Part shown: in pieces, positions 9,792 to 19,348 of the stretch
Numbering within the stretch: position 1 is the first letter of the stretch
Layout of the letters: each line of letters opens with the position of its first letter
Source: Methanosarcina sp. UBA5
GTDB lineage: Archaea; Halobacteriota; Methanosarcinia; Methanosarcinales; Methanosarcinaceae
Direction: 5' to 3'
DNA: 64,000 nt
Assembly: GCF_002505485.1 (NCBI RefSeq)
Contig: NZ_DAVG01000080.1
Location: 42,419-106,418 of the forward strand
Program-made: the position numbers and the translations under genes
Notes under the pieces: model-generated
Told to the model about the DNA's origin: nothing
Databases searched by the model: none
The model's input: only the letters and a program-made list of their open reading frames with translations

Positions 9792-10435
9792 TACTTTCCA
9801 AAATTAGCTTGTAAATTAATCTTAAATTATTTCAATCCTTTTTTCATTATGAACTCATCCCAAAACTAATTTTATCCTCAGGTCGATAAGAATTTCAGAA
9901 CACTTTTCACTTTTTCCGTAATCAGAAACTTATTGGTTATTTCCTAATTTGAGATATACAGAAGCAGTTTTGAGTTATGGGATAGACTCTATTTATGTAA
10001 TTCCAGAGAGTTTGGTAACTGAGTTTTTCTCAATTTCTCGATGCACTTCATTCCCAACTTTTGTCACCCGCAGAAAATCTGAAAAGTTGCGAATACCGAG
10101 ACTGGAAATTGAACTTGAGAACCTAAAAGACATGCAAAAAGTTAAAAACTGTGTATAAAATTTGAAGGAACTTATTCCAAAACTTAAAACTCGCTTCTTG
10201 AGCCTTGTATTTCGAATAATCAATCAAGCCCAAGATCATGAAAACAACTTTGAAAATTCCCAACGATTAAGAATAAAGTGGCTTTTGGGACAGGCTCAAT
10301 GAATAATTTGATTGCATGAAGAGAGAAAAACTTGTAAAAAGGTCTAAAAGATAAAAATTAGAAAAATAAGAATTAGAGCAATCAGTCGTATAAAAATAAG
10401 AAATTAAAGAGTAAACCCCGGACGGAAATCCAGGA
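9792..10435. other. Intergenic region, no gene recognised
   Basis: This 640-base AT-rich region holds only short frames (for example 9949-10158 plus, 9993-10223 minus) without a ribosome site, recognisable domain or convincing composition. It may contain decayed coding sequence but nothing can be named. Confidence 0.4.
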
Positions 10436-10771
10436 TCAGATAATCTCTGAGATTTTGAAAAGGATACCTCCTGCAAAAACTAAAAGTAAAGGCAGTATTA
10501 CCAAATTTAACGAACTGCTAAGGGAGCTATTCCATTTTGGGGACGCTGAAAGAACCTCTTTCAAAGAAAGAAAGCCTATAAGTCCTACGGCAGCTGAAAT
10601 TCCATACTGAGGAAGTCCAGGAGTTGTGACCATGGAAATCGCACTTGCAGAGATAGCACTTGATGAAATAACGCTCAATAATATATTAATGCCCCCATAA
10701 ATAAAGGAATTTGTTTTATTTATTGAAAAAGCATTGTATAAAATAACCACAACATATAAAAAACTTTTCAT
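10436..10771 (-). CDS. Small hypothetical membrane protein
   Basis: A 111-residue protein with about three hydrophobic stretches (residues 3-20, 25-60 and 88-108) separated by short polar loops. Small-residue-rich helices and absence of low-complexity bias make it look coding, but I recognise no family. It stands alone between a CPBP protease gene and surface-protein genes. The start has no clear ribosome site. It could also be a chance hydrophobic frame. Confidence 0.5.
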   Translation of the reverse strand: MKSFLYVVVILYNAFSINKTNSFIYGGINILLSVISSSAISASAISMVTTPGLPQYGISAAVGLIGFLSLKEVLSASPKWNSSLSSSLNLVILPLLLVFAGGILFKISEII

Positions 10772-11248
10772 GTGTGTATATGGCTCAATAGTATATTATT
10801 AATCATTAAAATAACCAGTAAGAAAAGATAAAATTCTAAATTAAATATAAGAGTTAACCGTTATCTTTTATAAGTAATTGAATAAGTTGGGTGATGTAAA
10901 GATTCTGAAATTTATATTGGAAATTAGTGAAAGATAACTTATCAATTATGAAAAATAGTTATGAGAATTCTTTAGCAGCATAAGTATAAAATTACCTTGA
11001 GGATTTGAGTGTTCACTGGTTATTGTTAGTTAAACTGTTTTCAAATTTAAAACTTAGAAAAGTTTCTGTTTTTGCCACAGAGTCAGAGTAGAATAGATAA
11101 AAATATATAGTATGTTATTGAAAAAGATTACAAAGTTTTTTTGAAAGTACTGTGCTTCGGAAAGATTACTCTGTGAATAAATTGTAATTAAGTTAGCAAT
11201 ACATGTTTAGAAATTAAATTAAATCTAATTTGAAAAGAGGCAACTCCA
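10772..11248. other. AT-rich intergenic region upstream of surface-protein genes
   Basis: No gene is seen in these 477 bases. They separate the minus-strand membrane protein from the exported-protein pair and must contain the promoter for the latter. GAGG at 11237-11240 is the ribosome site for the GTG start at 11249. Confidence 0.45.
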
Positions 11249-12271
11249 GTGTGCAAGTTAACTAATCTCCTTAAGAAAAGGAATAAATTGGCCTTGATGG
11301 TTACCTACATTTCGATTTTGGGTTTACTACTAATTTTTCCTGCAGCTGCGTCCGTTAATAACTGGGAGTTTTCTCCTCAGGAGCCTGTTTGTGGAGACAC
11401 CATTAGCATAAAAGGGAATGCATCTCCGGAAGAGAAAGTCGATGTTTTCGTGAACTTTGAGAAAACCGTTCCTGTGTCATCGGGAAAGTTTGAATATGTC
11501 CTTGAAGACGTAGAAATTCCTGGGGGTTTTAATAATCTCTTTACAGTTGAGGCCAGAGGAGTCAAAAACCTCAATGTAAAGGTAAAAATGGTTGTCTGGG
11601 TAACAAAAAGTTCAGAGGCTTCAGGAGATACTGCAACCGTATCTCAATCAAGAGTACCTCCGGGAACCTATACAATAAAGATCGATGGAGATGCTGGAGA
11701 AGGATCCTCAGAGGTTAATCTGAAGATTACAGCTTTTCAAGCAATAGAGGCTGATTCAAATGGAGATTTCAGTTACTCTTATAATACAAAAGCTGCCCCC
11801 TCTGGAGACTTTGAGATAAAAGTTGGGGACATAACAAAAAAAGTAACTATTCACTCTGAAATAGGCTCAGGTTCAAACTCAGATTCAAACTCAGACTATA
11901 AATTGGACTCAAACTCAGACTCAAACTCAGATTCAAACTCAGACTATAAATCGGACTCAAACTCAGATTCAAGCTCAGGCTCATCTTCTAAAAAGACCAA
12001 GCTTTCTCCATCTGCTGAAAACAAATTGTCTCTTTTGCCAGAGACTAAGCCTTCTCCAGAATCAGTTGCTTCCAAAACCCTGGAAGGCGAAAATAATTCC
12101 AAAGTTTCAGCTCCAGACAAAAATTTAGAAAAGAGGAACACTCCTGTACAGGCCTCGGAAGAAAGCATCCAAAAACACGAATTTTTCGGATCATCTGTAG
12201 ATAAGTTTTATCTGCTGACAGGAATGGGAGCAGGAGTCCTGATCCTAATTGTGTATTTAAGAAAAAAATGA
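11249..12271 (+). CDS. Exported, membrane-anchored protein with Ser/Asp-rich stalk
   Basis: A 340-residue protein: N-terminal signal segment (residues about 15-35), a beta-rich extracellular domain to about residue 205, a low-complexity stalk of SNSD/DYKSDSNSD repeats (about 210-250), a Pro/Ser/Lys linker, and a C-terminal transmembrane helix ending in KK. The stalk is coded by short near-repeats that could expand or contract. The organisation is that of a cell-surface protein tethered by its C-terminus. The start is GTG with GAGG 8 bases upstream. I recognise no catalytic domain; an S-layer-associated or adhesive role is only inferred. It lies 99 bases before another surface-protein gene. 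Confidence 0.75.
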   Translation: MCKLTNLLKKRNKLALMVTYISILGLLLIFPAAASVNNWEFSPQEPVCGDTISIKGNASPEEKVDVFVNFEKTVPVSSGKFEYVLEDVEIPGGFNNLFTVEARGVKNLNVKVKMVVWVTKSSEASGDTATVSQSRVPPGTYTIKIDGDAGEGSSEVNLKITAFQAIEADSNGDFSYSYNTKAAPSGDFEIKVGDITKKVTIHSEIGSGSNSDSNSDYKLDSNSDSNSDSNSDYKSDSNSDSSSGSSSKKTKLSPSAENKLSLLPETKPSPESVASKTLEGENNSKVSAPDKNLEKRNTPVQASEESIQKHEFFGSSVDKFYLLTGMGAGVLILIVYLRKK

Positions 12272-12370
12272 GGTAAAAGATGCGAATCCCTGGTGATAAA
12301 ACATAAAGAAATTTTGCTATCATGAATGGATCGGTTAAAAATATTTGGTAAATAGAATGGGGGTATATAT

Positions 12371-14317
12371 TTGAAAAATAGTCTATTAATAATTGCGCTA
12401 ACTGTGTTCATATTAACTTCTGCAACAGCAATTGCCGACAGTAATGAAAAAAATATTAGCCCTATTGGAAGTATAAATTTTACAGATAGTGTTGTTAACG
12501 TCCTAGATCATACCAGCAGCTCGGAAGAAGGAAACTGGATTATAATGGGAAACCCACATACAGGGACAAGAATCAAACTTCCCCACCCGATAAAACTCAC
12601 ATACACTGGTCCGAAACATGTTGAATTTGGGGGAACTTCTGGAACTCTGTATAAAGACGAGAATAAAAGCTTCACTATAGATTACCCATCAGCTAATGCC
12701 TATAGCACCCTTCCTATTTACCTGCCCGGGGAAGAAGCAACGATGTCTTTCTATGGGGAATCCGGCCTAGAAGGAAAGGTAAATATATTCCTTATCAAAG
12801 TGACACCGGAAACTGCTTTTGGAGTCTTTAACGCTTTTGAAGCAAAAGATACAGGAAACCTAAACAGACTCTTTAACAGCAGTGTGAAAGAAAGTTACAA
12901 AAAATATTCTGCTGTACTCGGAAAGGATGGGGATTTGCTAAATTATAGTTTAGGACCGCTCGGTCCTGGACAGTATAACATAGTTATGATTCAGGAAAAT
13001 GAAGACGGCAGCTTGACAGCTCTTTCCACGACAGCTTTTATGGTTGCAGAATACAAATTGTTAGTCTCAAGTCCAAAAAGCGTAGTAAAAAAGGAAGACT
13101 TGAAAATAAATGTTGATCTTGTAAATGCTTCCGATGAAAGGAACTGTACCTATGGAGCAGTACTGATCAGTAAACAGGCATACAAGGCAAAAATAGAGGT
13201 AGATACCGACGGCAAAAGAAACGGCACATCAGTAATAGTAAATGACATGGACATCATTGATAAGTTTGGCATAAACTCTTCAAATTATAGGTCAAAGCTA
13301 ACTCAAAACGAGCTGCAGAAAGAAATCCAAACCCTGATAGGAGAAGAAAACGGTGCCATAGCAATAGGAGAAAGAGGCCAGAAAATACTATCACTTACCA
13401 CTCTTGATTTGTCTAAGGGCAACTATTACCTCTTTGTGGGAGCATATTATCCGGGAAAAGGGCTTGTAGGGCTTACTCAGCTTAAAGTTGCGATTGTATC
13501 AAAAAGCTCTGGAGGAGACAACGGATCTGGAGGAGATGATGAATCTGGAGACAACGGATCTGGAGGAGATGATGAATCTGGAAATAACGGGTCTGGAAGT
13601 GGCGGAAGCTCCGGAAGCCATGGTAGCTCTGGATGCAGCATCTCTCCTGAATCTACCAAAAACATCGATTCAAAAGAGCTCTGCCAGCAATCTATTTCAA
13701 AAGGCAATAGAATAAGGTTTGAGTTCACAAAAGGAGCTACCTGTGTCGGATATGTAGGGTTTACGGCCAAGAAAACTGTCGGAAAGATAACAGCAATTGT
13801 TGAGGAACTAAAAGGAAAGTCTGCCCTTACATCTAGTGAGCCAGTAGGAGAAATTTACAAATACTTAAATATCCGGATTGGAAATAGCGATTTTGCAAAT
13901 TTGAAAAATATTGAGAACGCCACAGTAGGCTTTAAGGTTAGTAAGGAATGGATTAATGAAAACAACATCAATACTGATTCATTAACCCTTCAACATTTCA
14001 GTGACAAAAAATGGAACTCGCTTCCAACCACAAAAATAAACGAAGATAAAGAATATATTTACTTCGAAGCTAAACCTCCTAGCTTTTCTCCGTTTGCGAT
14101 TACGGCCCAAAAGAATGCATTGATGTTAGAGGAGAAAACAGGGAATAGTCAGCTACCTCATGAAACGGTGGCAGAGAACGAAAAAAGGACAAAGGCTGAG
14201 ACTGCAGTTGCTTCTCAGGAAAATAAAAACCAGGTGATGTTGAAAATTACCAGTTTGTTTTTAGGATTCCTTTTAGTCCTCGTTATTGGTATAATTGTAA
14301 TTCGAAAAAAGACCTGA
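12371..14317 (+). CDS. PGF-pre-PGF domain surface protein (TIGR04279-like)
   Basis: A 648-residue protein with an N-terminal signal peptide (to about residue 22), a beta-rich extracellular region that I associate with the methanosarcinal TIGR04279 family, a Gly/Ser/Asp-rich linker with repeated SGGDDESG units (about residues 376-420), a PGF-pre-PGF domain (about 430-580), and a C-terminal transmembrane helix with RKK tail. PGF-pre-PGF domains are known from exported archaeal surface proteins. The start is TTG with a run of five G about 8 bases upstream; no better start is available. Probably cotranscribed with the preceding gene. Confidence 0.82.
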   Translation: MKNSLLIIALTVFILTSATAIADSNEKNISPIGSINFTDSVVNVLDHTSSSEEGNWIIMGNPHTGTRIKLPHPIKLTYTGPKHVEFGGTSGTLYKDENKSFTIDYPSANAYSTLPIYLPGEEATMSFYGESGLEGKVNIFLIKVTPETAFGVFNAFEAKDTGNLNRLFNSSVKESYKKYSAVLGKDGDLLNYSLGPLGPGQYNIVMIQENEDGSLTALSTTAFMVAEYKLLVSSPKSVVKKEDLKINVDLVNASDERNCTYGAVLISKQAYKAKIEVDTDGKRNGTSVIVNDMDIIDKFGINSSNYRSKLTQNELQKEIQTLIGEENGAIAIGERGQKILSLTTLDLSKGNYYLFVGAYYPGKGLVGLTQLKVAIVSKSSGGDNGSGGDDESGDNGSGGDDESGNNGSGSGGSSGSHGSSGCSISPESTKNIDSKELCQQSISKGNRIRFEFTKGATCVGYVGFTAKKTVGKITAIVEELKGKSALTSSEPVGEIYKYLNIRIGNSDFANLKNIENATVGFKVSKEWINENNINTDSLTLQHFSDKKWNSLPTTKINEDKEYIYFEAKPPSFSPFAITAQKNALMLEEKTGNSQLPHETVAENEKRTKAETAVASQENKNQVMLKITSLFLGFLLVLVIGIIVIRKKT

Positions 14318-14344
14318 GCAATAAAAGGTAGTGTTCTAAACAGT

Positions 14345-14384
14345 AAAAACAGGAGATAAAAATCTTCTGTTTTATTCTTTTTTT
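14345..14384 (+). terminator. Hairpin with T-rich tail after the surface-protein gene
   Basis: AAAACAG at 14345 onward pairs with CTGTTTT ending at 14373, extended inward by AGA/TCT after one mismatch, and is followed by a T-rich run. It lies 28 bases after the stop codon at 14317 and is probably its transcription terminator. Confidence 0.6.
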
Positions 14385-14509
14385 AAAAAATTTATTTTCA
14401 AAATTTAGAGAGAGTTGCTTTTAAAACTACATAATAATCTGGTTTGTAGCTAAGAAAGTCAACCCTCTTTACTCCAACGTAAAAAGCCTTTAAATCGCTT
14501 AAATCAGGC

Positions 14510-15406
14510 TTAAACCAGGCTTTTTAACCCTTCCTGGAGTTCGACCTCTCCTCTCCACCAGCCTGAGATTTTTGAGACATCGGCTTTTGAGTCCCGAACA
14601 TCACCTGCCCTTGAAGCGGCATGTACAATCCTGCTAGAAGAGCCAGTTAACTTAATAATATTTTCAGCAAGTTCCAAAACTGTCACGCTTTTTCCCATAG
14701 CCACATTAAAGACTTGACCATCACCATAATCAAGAGCCGCGGCGTTTGCCCTGACTACATCTTTAATATGAACGAAATCTCGGCTCTGAAGTCCATCTCC
14801 ATAAATAACAAGGTCCTTTCCCAGTTTCGCCCTCTCAAGGAAAATTGGAATAACGGCTGCGTACGGGGATTTTGGATCCTGGCGAGGGCCGTAGACATTG
14901 AAATAACGCAGGCAAGTGGTACGAAGCCCATAATTCTCATAAAACATCCTTGCCAGATACTCTCCATCGAGTTTGGAAATAGCATAAGGAGAACCCGGTT
15001 CAGGATACATATCCTCTCGTTTTGGAAGGATTGGATTATTTCCGTAGATCGCAGCTGAAGACGCTGTCACAAACTTATCGACTCCGGCTTTAACGCAGGC
15101 CTGCAGCACATTAAGGGTTCCAAGAGTATTAATCTGGAAAGCTTCAGAAGGTTTTTCGCAACTTAAAGGCACGGATACAAGGGCAGCTTCGTGAAAGACA
15201 TAATCCATGCCAGAAATCGCTTTTTCAACTGAGGGAAGGTCACAGATATCTCCCTGAATGAACTCGATATTTTTATACTGCGGGATATTTCTGAAAAAAC
15301 CTGTGGCAAGATTATCCAGAATCCTGACAGTGTGTCCTGCTTCTGCAAAATATTCAGCTATATGGGAGCCTATGAAACCTGCTCCTCCAGTAACCAGCAC
15401 TTTCAT
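14510..15406 (-). CDS. NAD-dependent epimerase, UDP-glucose 4-epimerase-like
   Basis: A 298-residue extended short-chain dehydrogenase/reductase. It begins MKVLVTGGAGFIGSHIAEY with the GxxGxxG NAD loop, and has the catalytic pair in YAISK (about residue 145) after a TASSAAIYG block, as in GalE and related nucleotide-sugar epimerases. It interconverts UDP-sugars such as UDP-glucose/UDP-galactose or their N-acetyl forms. The start was placed at ATG 15406 because the family N-terminus begins there; the frame stays open for another 141 codons upstream but that part has no family likeness. Probably supplies sugars for surface glycans. Confidence 0.88.
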   Translation of the reverse strand: MKVLVTGGAGFIGSHIAEYFAEAGHTVRILDNLATGFFRNIPQYKNIEFIQGDICDLPSVEKAISGMDYVFHEAALVSVPLSCEKPSEAFQINTLGTLNVLQACVKAGVDKFVTASSAAIYGNNPILPKREDMYPEPGSPYAISKLDGEYLARMFYENYGLRTTCLRYFNVYGPRQDPKSPYAAVIPIFLERAKLGKDLVIYGDGLQSRDFVHIKDVVRANAAALDYGDGQVFNVAMGKSVTVLELAENIIKLTGSSSRIVHAASRAGDVRDSKADVSKISGWWRGEVELQEGLKSLV

Positions 15407-15882
15407 GCTTGCAGAAAGGGAAAAATACAAAATAAAATTTTCTGTGCGCGCCCAGGAGTTTATAAGGTAAAGTTGAAAGTTCCTGAAGTATGCAAAATAT
15501 GGTACAGACTGGAAAGGGTTTCTTTTAAAAGAGGAAAAGCGTCCTTCAAAAGAGGGAAAATTTCTCATACAAAGAAACCTTATGGATAAAGGGGGATCTA
15601 AAAAATTTGGAAACTTGAGGGTATTTTTAGAAAATTGGACCTGATAAAGAACTGAATCATCCGCGAAACTAAATTTCGGAAATAGAGAATGATACCAGCA
15701 AAGATTAGATTCAAAAGTAAAGGTATGTTCTCCCTTATTTTTCCTGCAAGAGCGACCTGAAAGGACCACCTGAAAGGATAATCCAACCTTTGGAATAAAA
15801 TACACAAAGTTGGTTGATAGAAGGATCACATAGATATAAATTCAAAGAGGACACAATATAAAATAATTATATCAGTGGTACA
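15407..15882. other. Intergenic region between divergent epimerase and DUF1616 genes
   Basis: A 476-base region with no convincing gene. It contains a few short direct near-repeats (such as GACCTGAAAGGA near 15750-15780). Promoters for both flanking genes should be here. Confidence 0.4.
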
Positions 15883-16764
15883 ATGGCCGGAAATAGACAA
15901 CTCTCTATGGACCTGTTGCTTGTTGCAGGTTTTGTGCTTATTACTAACATTTTCATACTCGTGCCTGTACTTAGCGACAGTTTCCTCCGCACGTACCTGG
16001 GCATTATTCTGGTGCTTTTCTTGCCAGGCTATGCCCTCACTGGAGCTCTCTTCCCGGCAAAAAAAGATTTAGAAGGAGCTGAGAGAGCTGCAATCTCTTT
16101 CGGACTAAGTATTGCAATTGCCCCGTTACTGGGACTTGGCCTGAACTATTCCACTTGGGGGATCAGAGAGATTCCTCTGCTGACAGAATTTTCAGTTTTT
16201 ACTCTCCTTATGTGTGCAATTGCGTATTACAGAAGAAGACTGCTGTCTGAAACCGAAGCCTTTGGAGTTTCATTCAAAACATGTTACCTTAGCATGAAGG
16301 CCAAAACTTTTGAAAACTCTAAATCGAAAACTGATAAGGTTATTACGTTTATCCTTGTTCTTTCTATTCTGGCCTCTATGGGGAGCCTCGCTTACATTAT
16401 AGGAAACCCTAAAGAGGGAGAGCACTTTACCGAATTTTATATTCTTGGAAACAACAGTACGATAGGAGACTATCCTACTGAGTTTGTACAGGGAGAAAAA
16501 GGAACAGTCACTGTAGGCATCGTAAACCACGAGTACAGGCCAGTGGATTATACAATAGACGTAAGGCTTGAAAACAGGTCTCTCTCGGGAAGTCAGAAAA
16601 AAATAAGCCTTGGGCAGAATATGTCCTGGGAACAACCAGTTACTTTTACTCCACCTCTTGAAGGAAAGAATATGAAGCTAGAGTTTCTGCTCTTTAATGA
16701 AACTGAAAAAACCATACCTTACAGGAACCTTCATCTCTGGATTAATGTTACTAAGGAGGCCTGA
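15883..16764 (+). CDS. DUF1616 membrane protein, copy 2
   Basis: A 293-residue protein colinear with the one at 7522: hydrophobic N-terminal half with LVLFLPGYALTGALFPAK, a long charged loop, one further helix (about residues 152-170), and an outer beta-rich domain starting EGEHFTEFYILG with N-glycosylation-type sites. DUF1616 has no known activity. The stop is only 2 bases from the start of the CPBP protease gene, whose ribosome site AAGGAGG lies inside this coding region, so the two are translationally coupled. The pair is a duplicate of 7522-9791. Confidence 0.87.
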   Translation: MAGNRQLSMDLLLVAGFVLITNIFILVPVLSDSFLRTYLGIILVLFLPGYALTGALFPAKKDLEGAERAAISFGLSIAIAPLLGLGLNYSTWGIREIPLLTEFSVFTLLMCAIAYYRRRLLSETEAFGVSFKTCYLSMKAKTFENSKSKTDKVITFILVLSILASMGSLAYIIGNPKEGEHFTEFYILGNNSTIGDYPTEFVQGEKGTVTVGIVNHEYRPVDYTIDVRLENRSLSGSQKKISLGQNMSWEQPVTFTPPLEGKNMKLEFLLFNETEKTIPYRNLHLWINVTKEA

Positions 16765-16766
16765 AG

Positions 16767-17642
16767 ATGGCAATTTTGGACCTTCCATCCTCAGAGCTGG
16801 AAGCAGGAAAGGTCTCTCTGCCGGAGCTCGGGAAAATGCTTAAAATGCAAACTGAAGAAAAAACCGGATTTCTGAAAAAGATGATTTATGCAGGAGTCCC
16901 TATAGCTGCAATTACTCTTATCGAATTGTTGATTTTCGGAGGAAGGCTAAGAGAAGCCTCAATAGCTTATACCTTGCTTCTGCTCTCGCTTTCATATTCA
17001 ATAGCAGTTATAAAAAAGCCTGAGATACGTAAAATCTACCAGGCCTTCTTGCTTCTGACAATTTTCAGGCTGGTAAATTTTTCAATGCCAGTTTTTTTTG
17101 AGAGTAATCTTTATTCTTTCGTGTTTATTTACGCACCTCTGGCAATTCCAATAACTTTTGCTACCGTTCATCAGAAAGTGGAATATGAAAGAAAAAGAGA
17201 CACTTTGAAGAAGGTATGGATCTACCTTCCTCTATCTATCCTTACAGGCCTGGTTTTCGGCCAGGTAGAATACACACTGATAGGGGCCAGAGAACTTATA
17301 CCGGATTTCTCACCAACAAACCTGCTGATACTTATAATTATAATGTTCTTCATTGTAGGACTTATAGAAGAACTCATCTTCAGGTCGATTCTGCAGACGA
17401 GCCTGGAAGAATTTATGGGATCAGCCTGGGGAATTTTCCTTTCAAGTCTCCTTTTCGGGATAATGCATTCTGCTTACGGCACGCCCTACGAAATGGCATA
17501 TACCTTCCTTTTAGGAGGTTTTTTAGGATACTTATTTTATAGAACCCGAAGTCTTCCCCTTGTGGTAATGATTCATGGCTCGATAAATGTGTTCTTATTT
17601 GGAATATTCCCACATACAGGACCCATGCTTGGATTGATATAA
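16767..17642 (+). CDS. CPBP family intramembrane metalloprotease, copy 2
   Basis: A 291-residue polytopic membrane protein. The EExxxR motif appears as EELIFR, followed by FGIMH and HGSIN, so all proposed catalytic and metal-binding positions of the CPBP family are kept. Overall it aligns end to end with the protein at 8919. The ATG follows AAGGAGG with 7 bases spacing. Coupling to the DUF1616 gene upstream suggests the two proteins form one functional unit in the membrane. The substrate is unknown; nearby exported surface proteins are plausible candidates by context only. Confidence 0.9.
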   Translation: MAILDLPSSELEAGKVSLPELGKMLKMQTEEKTGFLKKMIYAGVPIAAITLIELLIFGGRLREASIAYTLLLLSLSYSIAVIKKPEIRKIYQAFLLLTIFRLVNFSMPVFFESNLYSFVFIYAPLAIPITFATVHQKVEYERKRDTLKKVWIYLPLSILTGLVFGQVEYTLIGARELIPDFSPTNLLILIIIMFFIVGLIEELIFRSILQTSLEEFMGSAWGIFLSSLLFGIMHSAYGTPYEMAYTFLLGGFLGYLFYRTRSLPLVVMIHGSINVFLFGIFPHTGPMLGLI

Positions 17643-17993
17643 AAAGCTGCAAAGATGCCTTGAAAAAGCCATGAAAGTTAGCGTATTCGGTCTCAATACA
17701 AGTGAGGTAAAACCTCAGTCCTGATCGCTTACGCAGAGCTCTTTACTTACAAGGTTTTTTCCTGTTGCGAGAGAGAAATCATCCGGCAGAGCAGACTTGC
17801 TGATCGGAATTCTGGAAAGGACCGAACCTATATTATCACTGCATAAGAAGAAAATAAGAGACTAAAGATTGAGAGACCTGCTACCTTTTCCTAGAAGAAC
17901 CAGAAATTATAAACAGAAATTATAAATATATATCTTTAAAAGGAGACTGCCACTCTATATGAATGTAATTCGATGTGCTCCGGAGAAAAGTTT
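17643..17993. other. Intergenic region with TATA-like element
   Basis: No gene recognised. An ATAAATATATA element near 17922-17932 lies about 65 bases before the DUF1624 gene and probably serves as its promoter. A short frame with ATG at 17671 begins with residues resembling a Rossmann start but stops after 17 codons; I give it no weight. Confidence 0.4.
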
Positions 17994-18758
17994 ATGGCCG
18001 TGTATGCAGATCGTTTCTGGGAGATTGATTGTCTACGAGGGTTTGCCGTCCTCTTGATGCTCCTGTATCATTTTCTTTATGACTTGGACTTTTTCGAGCT
18101 TGCGGATATTCAGCTCAGGTCCGGCCTTATCTTATATGCAGGCAGATTCTCAGCTTTACTTTTTATTTTGATCTCAGGAACTGTCCTTTCTATAAGCCAT
18201 TCAAGAGCCCCTAATAAAGAGCTTTCTGGAAACGGAACAGAAAACTTTTCTAGGTACCTGAAAAGAGGAATCAAACTATATTTAATGGGGCTTTTACTCA
18301 CAGGTATAACCTGGATCTTTTTACCTGAAGAGTATATTGTCTTTGGGATCCTGCACTTTTTTGGGGTTTCGGCAGTGCTCGTCTATCCCTTCCTGAAATA
18401 TGGGAAAGAAAATATTTTATTTAGCCTGTTTTTCGGCTTGTCAGGGCTTTACCTCATGAATATAACTTTTGATTTTTCCAGCCTGCTCTGGTTGGGCTTC
18501 ACTCCCGAAAATTTCAGCACCCTTGATTACTTTCCTATATTTCCGTGGTTTGGGGTATTGCTGGCAGGAGTTATTCTGGGAAATTTCCTGTACGCAGGCG
18601 GAAAAAGGAAGTTTGAAGTTCCCTGTACTGGAAAAGATCCTCTCATCAGGCTGTTTTCCAGAGTGGGGCAACATTCTCTGCTCATATACTTCATTCATCA
18701 ACCGCTCTTTCTAGGATTCCTATTCCTGAGTGGGCTACTCAATTTGAATATGCTGTAA
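17994..18758 (+). CDS. DUF1624 / heparan-alpha-glucosaminide N-acetyltransferase-like membrane protein
   Basis: A 254-residue polytopic protein that begins with the family signature WEIDCLRGFAVLLMLLYHF and has about seven hydrophobic segments. DUF1624 overlaps the catalytic domain of eukaryotic lysosomal HGSNAT, which passes an acetyl group across a membrane to glucosamine; prokaryotic members have not been well studied. By analogy it may acylate surface sugars. ATG 17994 is preferred because GGAG lies 8 bases before it; ATG 17973 in the same frame is possible. It seems to be transcribed alone. Confidence 0.8.
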   Translation: MAVYADRFWEIDCLRGFAVLLMLLYHFLYDLDFFELADIQLRSGLILYAGRFSALLFILISGTVLSISHSRAPNKELSGNGTENFSRYLKRGIKLYLMGLLLTGITWIFLPEEYIVFGILHFFGVSAVLVYPFLKYGKENILFSLFFGLSGLYLMNITFDFSSLLWLGFTPENFSTLDYFPIFPWFGVLLAGVILGNFLYAGGKRKFEVPCTGKDPLIRLFSRVGQHSLLIYFIHQPLFLGFLFLSGLLNLNML

Positions 18759-19048
18759 ACACATTAAAAATAAGCCTGAAAATACCTAAGAAATGTATTC
18801 TCCTAATTTTCGTTACAATTATAAATTGCCGGTAAATCCAAAACCTGCTGGTTTTATATTATCTAACATACGTAATTTGCATACCTGTTTGCTTGCACTG
18901 ATATACTGATCACTTTCGCCTGCTCGCTGAAAAACAGTCAGGGTATAAGGTATAACCAGGATAAAAGGTCAAGAAGAGATCAGATTTATATTTTGAATCC
19001 GATAAAGAAGCGGAAGTGCAAAATCAAAAACAGAATATGGAGAAAAGA

Positions 19049-19348
19049 ATGTATCTGGAAATTGCGATGTTTGCTTATTTTGTAGTTCTTTTCCTGACAC
19101 TTCGGGATGTCCGGATTTTTAAAAGAACAGGTTATCGTTCTTACAGGAAAGGAGCCATGAAGGGACTTGTAGCTTCTTCTGTTGTATTGGTAGGGGCAAT
19201 TGCTGTCGAGGCAAAACCGAATCTTGGGCTGCTTATCGTATTAATAGGACTCTTTATTAACCATAAAGGAATAAGAGAGCGTGTTTTTACTAGTGCAGGA
19301 ACTCTTGACCGTTTTCTTGGTAAAACAGATTATGTAAAGAGAAAATAA
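19049..19348 (+). CDS. Small hypothetical membrane protein
   Basis: A 99-residue protein with an N-terminal hydrophobic helix (residues 2-17), a basic loop RTGYRSYRKGAMK, and two hydrophobic stretches (about 35-70). ATG 19049 is chosen because GGAG at 19039-19042 gives ideal spacing; GTG 19016 and ATG 19037 are in the same frame but lack such a site. I do not recognise the family. The composition and ribosome site make it likely to be real. Confidence 0.6.
   Translation: MYLEIAMFAYFVVLFLTLRDVRIFKRTGYRSYRKGAMKGLVASSVVLVGAIAVEAKPNLGLLIVLIGLFINHKGIRERVFTSAGTLDRFLGKTDYVKRK

Noticed and set aside
9949..10223. Short overlapping frames on both strands after CPBP copy 1
   Set aside because: No start signal, no domain, and composition of AT-rich intergenic DNA.
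15407..15829. Open extension of 141 codons before the epimerase start
   Set aside because: Unlike any epimerase N-terminus; the family start and NAD loop begin at 15406.
17671..17724. Short frame beginning like a UDP-sugar dehydrogenase (MKVSVFGL)
   Set aside because: Stops after 17 codons and no further homology could be followed; too short to support a relic.
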